This document shows, in pieces, positions 59,784 through 64,000 of a DNA stretch of 64,000 nt. This DNA is from Actinomycetes bacterium (GTDB lineage Bacteria; Actinomycetota; Acidimicrobiia; Acidimicrobiales; Ilumatobacteraceae), in assembly GCA_025360105.1 (NCBI GenBank), contig JANYCT010000051.1, positions 1-64,000 of the forward strand, given 5' to 3'. The notes below the pieces were generated by a model. The model ran no database searches. It was not told the DNA's origin and saw nothing but the letters and a program-made list of their open reading frames with translations. The translations under genes and the position numbers were made by a program. How positions within the stretch are numbered: the stretch's first letter is position 1; every line of letters begins with the position of its first letter.

Positions 59784-60440
59784 GTGAGTGATTTCGAGGA
59801 GATCCGCGATGGCGACACGGTGTGGCGGTTCGAGCGGGCCTTCCTGCAGTCGAATTGGACATGCATCTGGGGGCGCGGTTGCCAAGGCATTCTCGACGAG
59901 CCCGCTGAGCACTTGAATCAGGGCTGCTGTTCGGTCGGCGCCGAAATCGACGGGGACGACGAAGCGCGCATGATCGATGCGAGTACCGCAGCGCTGCGGC
60001 CCGAGCTGTTCCAGTATTTTGCCGAGGCCAGCGACGGGGGAGTGTTCAGCACCGACGAGCACGCCAACACGCGGGTCATCGATGGCGCGTGCATCTTCCT
60101 CAATCGGCCCGGATTCGCCGGAGGCGAAGGGTGTGCGCTGCACATCGCCGCCCTCGCGGCTGACGAGTCGCCGATCGACTGGAAGCCGTCGGTGTGCTGG
60201 CAGTTACCGATTCGGGTGGATTGGGCGATGCGCGACGACGGCACGGAGCTGGCCGAGGTGCGCGGTTGGCGGCGCGCCGACTGGGGCGACGAGGGCGACA
60301 CGATGGCGTGGTGCTGCACTGAGGTGCCCGACGCATTCATCGGCAGCGAGATGGTGATCGATTCATTGGCCGAGGAGATTGAGGCCATCGTCGGCGTCGC
60401 CGTTGCGGTCGAACTCCGCCGCCGACTCGCCGCGCCGTGA
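59784..60440 (+). CDS. Cysteine-rich protein of unknown function
   Basis: The 218-residue protein is not recognised. The N-terminal part has a cysteine cluster, SNWTCIWGRGCQGILDEPAE then HLNQGCCSVGAEI (Cys27, Cys33, Cys48, Cys49), and further Cys in GEGCALHIAA, SVCWQLPI and AWCCTEV. The spacing suggests a metal or Fe-S site, remotely like DUF3109/YkgJ-type proteins, but this is tentative. Trp-rich surface. No signal peptide. It starts 23 nt after the methyltransferase. Confidence 0.7.
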   Translation: MSDFEEIRDGDTVWRFERAFLQSNWTCIWGRGCQGILDEPAEHLNQGCCSVGAEIDGDDEARMIDASTAALRPELFQYFAEASDGGVFSTDEHANTRVIDGACIFLNRPGFAGGEGCALHIAALAADESPIDWKPSVCWQLPIRVDWAMRDDGTELAEVRGWRRADWGDEGDTMAWCCTEVPDAFIGSEMVIDSLAEEIEAIVGVAVAVELRRRLAAP

Positions 60441-60446
60441 CATGAT
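60441..60446 (+). promoter_or_regulatory. Weak -10-like element for the CoA-transferase
   Basis: CATGAT is 6 nt before GTG 60453; the first base deviates from TANNNT. Confidence 0.35.
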
Positions 60447-60452
60447 CGAGTC

Positions 60453-61745
60453 GTGAATGTTGACGACCTCCTTCGCGGCCGACATGCCGCCAGCGCCGAC
60501 GCGCTGATCCGCCACGTTGCACCCGGCACTGACCTCATCGTGCCCATTGCCAACGGCGAGCCTGTCACCTTGCTCGATGCCGTCGAGCGAGCGGCCGATC
60601 AGCTGCAGGGCGTCACGGTGCATCAGATGCATGCCCTGCATGACCGGCCGATGATGCACGGCGCGTTCGGAGATCGGTTGGTGCACCGCTCGTACTTTCT
60701 CTCGCACATCACGCGGCCGTGTTTCCAGGCTGGCACTGTCGACCTCGTACCCAATCATTTCTCCGAGGTCTACGACGTGCTGCGGCGGCGCGCGCCGAAG
60801 CCACTCGTTATTGCGTCGGTCTCGCCGCCCGATCGACACGGCAACTTCTCGCTCGGCGTGAGTGCCGACTACGCAGGCAGCTTCATCGGTCGCGCTCCGT
60901 TCTTCGTCGAGGTCAACCAGCAGATGCCGCGCACGACGGGTCGTAACCAGATCCACGTGTCGCAGCTGATCGGTTGGGTCGACGCCGACTACCCGCTGCT
61001 CGAGGTGTCACCCATCGAACCCGGCGAAATCGATCGACGCATCGGCGCATTCGTGGCCGAGCGGGTGCCCAACGGTTGCACGATCCAGGCGGGTATCGGC
61101 GCAATTCCCAACAGTGTGCTCGCCCAACTCGACGGTCATGTGAACCTCGGTGTGCACACCGAACTCATCTCCGACGGTCTCATCGATCTCATCGAGGCGG
61201 GCGTGATCACGGGCGTCAACAAGGCCAACAACCGGCTCAAGGTGATCGGCACGTTTGCGCTCGGCACGCAACGCCTGTACGACTTCGTGCACGACAATCC
61301 CACCATCGAAATGTGGTCGGCGCGCTACGTGAACGATCCCCGAGTGATCTCGCGTGAGCCCAACTTCGTGTCGATCAACGCCAGCCTCGCCGTCGACTTC
61401 CTCGGTCAGTGTGCGAGCGAGACCATTCAGGGTCACTACTACTCGTCATCGGGCGGGCAGAGCGACTTTGCCCGCGGCGCGGCCTATAGCGACGGTGGCC
61501 AAAGCTTCATCGTGATGCAGTCCACAGCAAAAGACGGTGAGGTCAGCCGCATCGTGGCGCAACTCGCCGCTGGTGATGTGGTGACGACGCAAAAGAACAC
61601 CGTCGACAAGATCGTCACCGAGTTCGGTGTGGCCGAACTTCGTGGCCGTTCGATTCGAGAACGTACGCGGGCGCTGATCAACGTGGCGCATCCCAAGTTC
61701 CGTGAGGAACTCGAACAAACTGCGCACGCGCTGCGCTATCTGTAA
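60453..61745 (+). CDS. Acetyl-CoA hydrolase/transferase family (4-hydroxybutyrate-CoA-transferase-like)
   Basis: This 430-residue class I CoA-transferase has VSPPDRHGNFSLGVSADY, then GIGAIPNSVLAQLDGHVNLG and VHTELISDGLIDLIEAG with the catalytic Glu237 that forms the CoA thioester. The C-terminal GGQSDFARGAAYSDGGQSF and ITEFGVAELRGRSIRERT-like text complete the family. It moves CoA between short-chain acids and acetyl-CoA, or hydrolyses acetyl-CoA. It converges with the alpha/beta hydrolase with no gap. Confidence 0.92.
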   Translation: MNVDDLLRGRHAASADALIRHVAPGTDLIVPIANGEPVTLLDAVERAADQLQGVTVHQMHALHDRPMMHGAFGDRLVHRSYFLSHITRPCFQAGTVDLVPNHFSEVYDVLRRRAPKPLVIASVSPPDRHGNFSLGVSADYAGSFIGRAPFFVEVNQQMPRTTGRNQIHVSQLIGWVDADYPLLEVSPIEPGEIDRRIGAFVAERVPNGCTIQAGIGAIPNSVLAQLDGHVNLGVHTELISDGLIDLIEAGVITGVNKANNRLKVIGTFALGTQRLYDFVHDNPTIEMWSARYVNDPRVISREPNFVSINASLAVDFLGQCASETIQGHYYSSSGGQSDFARGAAYSDGGQSFIVMQSTAKDGEVSRIVAQLAAGDVVTTQKNTVDKIVTEFGVAELRGRSIRERTRALINVAHPKFREELEQTAHALRYL

Positions 61746-62648
61746 TCAGCCGTCGGCATATGTGAGTAACAGCTCGCGATAGCTGCCCGTTTCGGCATCG
61801 GCACCCGTCGTGGAGGTCATGAAATCGCGCAGGATCTCGGCAAAGCGCTCGGGTTGTTCGGCGTGCGGGAAGTGCGTGGCGCCCGGCATGATCACCAAGG
61901 TGCTGCCAGCGATCGCTTCGTGCGCGGCGTAGGCGTGACTGACCGGGATGATGTCGTCCTGGTCGCCCCACACGATGAGCGTTGGCATTGCGGCGGCAAG
62001 ATACAGGCGATCGAGCGCGCTCACCGTCTGGCCGCCGGGATCAATGACTGATTTGAGCGTGCGCACGAACGCCTTGCGGTTGGGAGAGTCGGCCAACGAC
62101 GCGTACGACCGCCACATCTCGTCGACGCGCACGGAACGAACTCCGAAGCGGCCAAGGAACTGCCCCACGCGGTTGCCCTGATCGCGCACGAACGGCGGGA
62201 ACAGTAGAGGCATTACATACTCCGCGCCTGGCACGGTGAGCCAGCGCAGCAGCCAGCTGACCTCTCGGCCAAGACCACCGCTGCCCACGAGAACCATCCG
62301 CTCGCAACACTCTGGGTGCTGATACGCGAGCTGCATGGCCACGCCGCCGCCGAAGGACTGCCCCACCACCGTGGCTCTGGGGACGTCGAGCACGCGAAGG
62401 AGATCGCGGATGCCGCTAGCGAACGCGCCGAGAGAATAGTCACCCATCGGCTTGGCAGATTCGCCGTGTCCGAGTAGATCGGGGGCGATCACGGTGTAGT
62501 CATCGGCGAGGAGCTGCATCACTGCTTTCCACGTACGCGAACTACCGGCGATGCCGTGCAGGAGCAGGATCACCGGACCATTGCCGGCGCGCCGATAGCC
62601 CACATCGTGGCCGTGGATGGACACGTGCTGCAGATCACATGTTGTCAT
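61746..62648 (-). CDS. Alpha/beta hydrolase
   Basis: The 300-residue hydrolase has ILLLHGIAGSSRTWKAV (oxyanion hole), PDLLGHGESAKP, the nucleophile elbow VVGQSFGGGVAMQLAY, WGDQDDIIPVSH (Asp) and MPGATHFPHAEQPERF (His). It is like MhpC or epoxide-hydrolase relatives, so C-C bond or ester hydrolysis are both possible. MTTCDLQHVSIHG from ATG 62648 is chosen; the seven extra upstream codons are non-homologous. Confidence 0.9.
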   Translation of the reverse strand: MTTCDLQHVSIHGHDVGYRRAGNGPVILLLHGIAGSSRTWKAVMQLLADDYTVIAPDLLGHGESAKPMGDYSLGAFASGIRDLLRVLDVPRATVVGQSFGGGVAMQLAYQHPECCERMVLVGSGGLGREVSWLLRWLTVPGAEYVMPLLFPPFVRDQGNRVGQFLGRFGVRSVRVDEMWRSYASLADSPNRKAFVRTLKSVIDPGGQTVSALDRLYLAAAMPTLIVWGDQDDIIPVSHAYAAHEAIAGSTLVIMPGATHFPHAEQPERFAEILRDFMTSTTGADAETGSYRELLLTYADG

Positions 62649-62739
62649 GATGCATTGTGGACCGGGCAATGCCTGTGCGTCGAGAGGAAAAGGTCCCAGA
62701 GTCCATTTCTTGAACGGCGATTCCCTGAAAGGTGTGCGC

Positions 62740-62745
62740 TACGGT
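62740..62745 (+). promoter_or_regulatory. -10 element for the second nitronate monooxygenase
   Basis: TACGGT, 7 nt before ATG 62753, divergent from the hydrolase. Confidence 0.55.
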
Positions 62746-62752
62746 CGGCGCC

Positions 62753-63868
62753 ATGCGCACTCCCATCTGTGACACGCTCGGCATCGAGTTCCCCCTGTTC
62801 GCGTTCTCGCACTGCCGCGATGTCGTGGCGGCAGTGAGCCGTGCGGGTGGGTACGGCGTGCTCGGTGCGCTTGCGTTCAGCCCTGATCAACTCGAGATCG
62901 AGCTGAGCTGGATCGACGAACACGTTGGTGGCAAGCCCTACGGCGTCGATTTCGCGATGCCCGAGAAGTTCGTCGGCAAAGGCGATGGTGCGTTCAGTCT
63001 GGAGTATCTGCAGTCGCTGATTCCCGAGGAGCACCGCGACTTCGTCGAGATGATCCTGGCCGACCATCACATCCCGCAAATGCCCGATGGCGTAGAGGGC
63101 ACGATGAAGGCCGCTGGGCTCGGTGTTGAGGTCGAAGGCCCGGGCCAGGTGGACATTGCTCTCCGTCACCCGGTGTCGATGCTCGTGAATGCGCTCGGCC
63201 CTCCGCCCGCGTATGCGATCGATGCCGCGCACAGCAAGGGTGTGCTTGTCGGTGCGTTGTGTGGATCCCCGCGCCACGCGATCAAGAACGTGGAGATCGG
63301 TGTTGATGTGCTCATCGCGCAGGGCACCGAGGCGGGGGGCCATTGCGGCGAGATCTCCACGATGGTGCTCATCCCCGAGGTCGTCGACACGGTCGGTCCC
63401 GACATCCCCGTGCTCGCCGCGGGTGGCATCGGCCGTGGTCGGCAGATGGCCGCCGCGATGGCGCTCGGTGCACAGGGCGCGTGGACTGGTTCGATCTGGC
63501 TCACCGTTGCCGAAGCTGACACCCAGCCGTGGGTCGTGGAGAACCTGCTCGCCGCAGGTTTCACCGACACTGTGCGTTCGCGTTCGATGACCGGTAAGCC
63601 GGCCCGCCAGTTGCGCACCGACTGGACCCAGGCCTGGGAGGCCCCCGATGCGCCGGCGCCGTTGCCGATGCCATTGCAGGGCATCCTCTACGCCCCTGCT
63701 GCGCATCGGTTCTCGCGAGCACGCTCGAAAGAACTCGGCGGCTCGCCCGTTGGCCAGATCGTTGGCCTGATGAACTCGGTACGCCCAGCCAAGGATGTGG
63801 TGTACGACATTGTCGAGGAATGGATCGAGACCAACCAGCGCATCGCGCGCAGCGTCTCGGGCGACTGA
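62753..63868 (+). CDS. Nitronate monooxygenase family protein
   Basis: The 371-residue FMN TIM barrel starts MRTPICDTLGIEFPLFAFSH. It has a long inserted segment (PYGVDFAMPEKFVGKGDGAF) compared with the paralogue at 10646, then VLIAQGTEAGGHCGEISTMV and VLAAGGIGRGRQMAAAMALG, the FMN site. The catalytic histidine in GGH is kept. It may oxidise nitronates or reduce enoyl groups. The C-terminal VVYDIVEEWIETNQRI is helical. Confidence 0.92.
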   Translation: MRTPICDTLGIEFPLFAFSHCRDVVAAVSRAGGYGVLGALAFSPDQLEIELSWIDEHVGGKPYGVDFAMPEKFVGKGDGAFSLEYLQSLIPEEHRDFVEMILADHHIPQMPDGVEGTMKAAGLGVEVEGPGQVDIALRHPVSMLVNALGPPPAYAIDAAHSKGVLVGALCGSPRHAIKNVEIGVDVLIAQGTEAGGHCGEISTMVLIPEVVDTVGPDIPVLAAGGIGRGRQMAAAMALGAQGAWTGSIWLTVAEADTQPWVVENLLAAGFTDTVRSRSMTGKPARQLRTDWTQAWEAPDAPAPLPMPLQGILYAPAAHRFSRARSKELGGSPVGQIVGLMNSVRPAKDVVYDIVEEWIETNQRIARSVSGD

Positions 63869-63901
63869 GCGTTCGCTTCGGGCGCGGGCCTTGCCCGTGC
63901 G

Positions 63902-63907
63902 TACGGT
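63902..63907 (+). promoter_or_regulatory. -10 element for the last, partial gene
   Basis: TACGGT, 6 nt before ATG 63914. Confidence 0.55.
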
Positions 63908-63913
63908 TCGGGC

Positions 63914-64000
63914 ATGACAAACGAAGAGCTCATGTCCGTCGCCTGCCCGATCATCCGTGACATCGGCTGGGCCTATTACTTTGCCCCCACCACTCTGGCG
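63914..64000 (+). CDS. Partial gene cut by the window end
   Basis: Only the first 29 codons are inside: MTNEELMSVACPIIRDIGWA and then YYFAPTTLA. They resemble the opening of a SalK-like actinobacterial family, but this is too short to name. The frame is open to the edge and a well-placed -10 box supports a real start. Confidence 0.6.
   Translation, partial: MTNEELMSVACPIIRDIGWAYYFAPTTLA

Noticed and set aside
1-64000. tRNA, rRNA, CRISPR or insertion sequence
   Set aside because: No cloverleaf with CCA end, no spaced repeat array and no transposase motif or target-site duplication was recognised by eye; a tRNAscan or CRISPR search could still find something.

Overview
The window is high-GC DNA packed with genes on both strands. 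It carries CarD, an F420-type luciferase-like oxidoreductase, several short-chain dehydrogenases (SDRs), two cytochromes P450, and the block proS / rimP-nusA-ylxR-infB-(dsbA-like)-rbfA-truB-ribF. This fits an actinomycetote. The lipid-type catabolism together with the gene order suggests class Acidimicrobiia (Ilumatobacter-like), but that placement is inference from gene content, not a phylogeny. No rRNA, tRNA, CRISPR array or intact mobile element was seen.

Layout. 0.3-1.7 kb: decayed DUF1254/DUF1214 gene. 1.8-16.9 kb: acyl-CoA and redox metabolism (thiolase-like protein, crotonase, LLM oxidoreductase, ABM monooxygenase, beta-lactamase-type esterase, nitronate monooxygenase, geranylgeranyl-reductase-type flavoprotein, SDR, MaoC hydratase), mixed with a GH29-like fucosidase fused to a beta-helix, a LarE remnant, an MFS permease, a secreted amidase and pncB. 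17.3-27.6 kb: translation and ribosome-maturation core, with an attenuator-like hairpin before rimP. 27.7-29.9 kb: ECF sigma factor, single-pass membrane protein and lipoprotein. 30-33 kb: murI-rph-rdgB. 33-38 kb: D-threonine-aldolase-like enzyme, carD, glutamine-synthetase-like ligase, SDR, 3-hydroxyisobutyrate-dehydrogenase-like enzyme. 38-41 kb: SDR-P450 operon and a reductase under a palindromic operator array. 41-46 kb: class III aminotransferase, GH3 glucosidase, membrane-anchored cupredoxin oxidase. 46-50 kb: tightly overlapped P450-SDR-Zn-ADH-EamA operon with its own palindromic operator. 50-64 kb: phosphodiester-glycosidase-like protein, FGGY kinase remnant, sphingosine-phosphate-lyase-like enzyme with LtrA, VOC/SDR pair, MFS, DEAD-box helicase, O-methyltransferase, cysteine-rich unknown, CoA-transferase, hydrolase and a second nitronate monooxygenase.

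Two patterns link the regions. First, many genes have a TANNNT hexamer 6-8 nt before the start codon and no Shine-Dalgarno sequence, which is the architecture of leaderless actinobacterial transcripts. This was used to choose several starts. Second, at least three and probably four genes are decaying by deletions, frameshifts and stops (DUF1254/DUF1214, larE, a YCII-like protein, an FGGY kinase), although the rest of the window is compact. The best candidates for an undescribed system are the operator-controlled P450-SDR-ADH-transporter operon and the ECF sigma / non-zinc membrane protein / lipoprotein trio.
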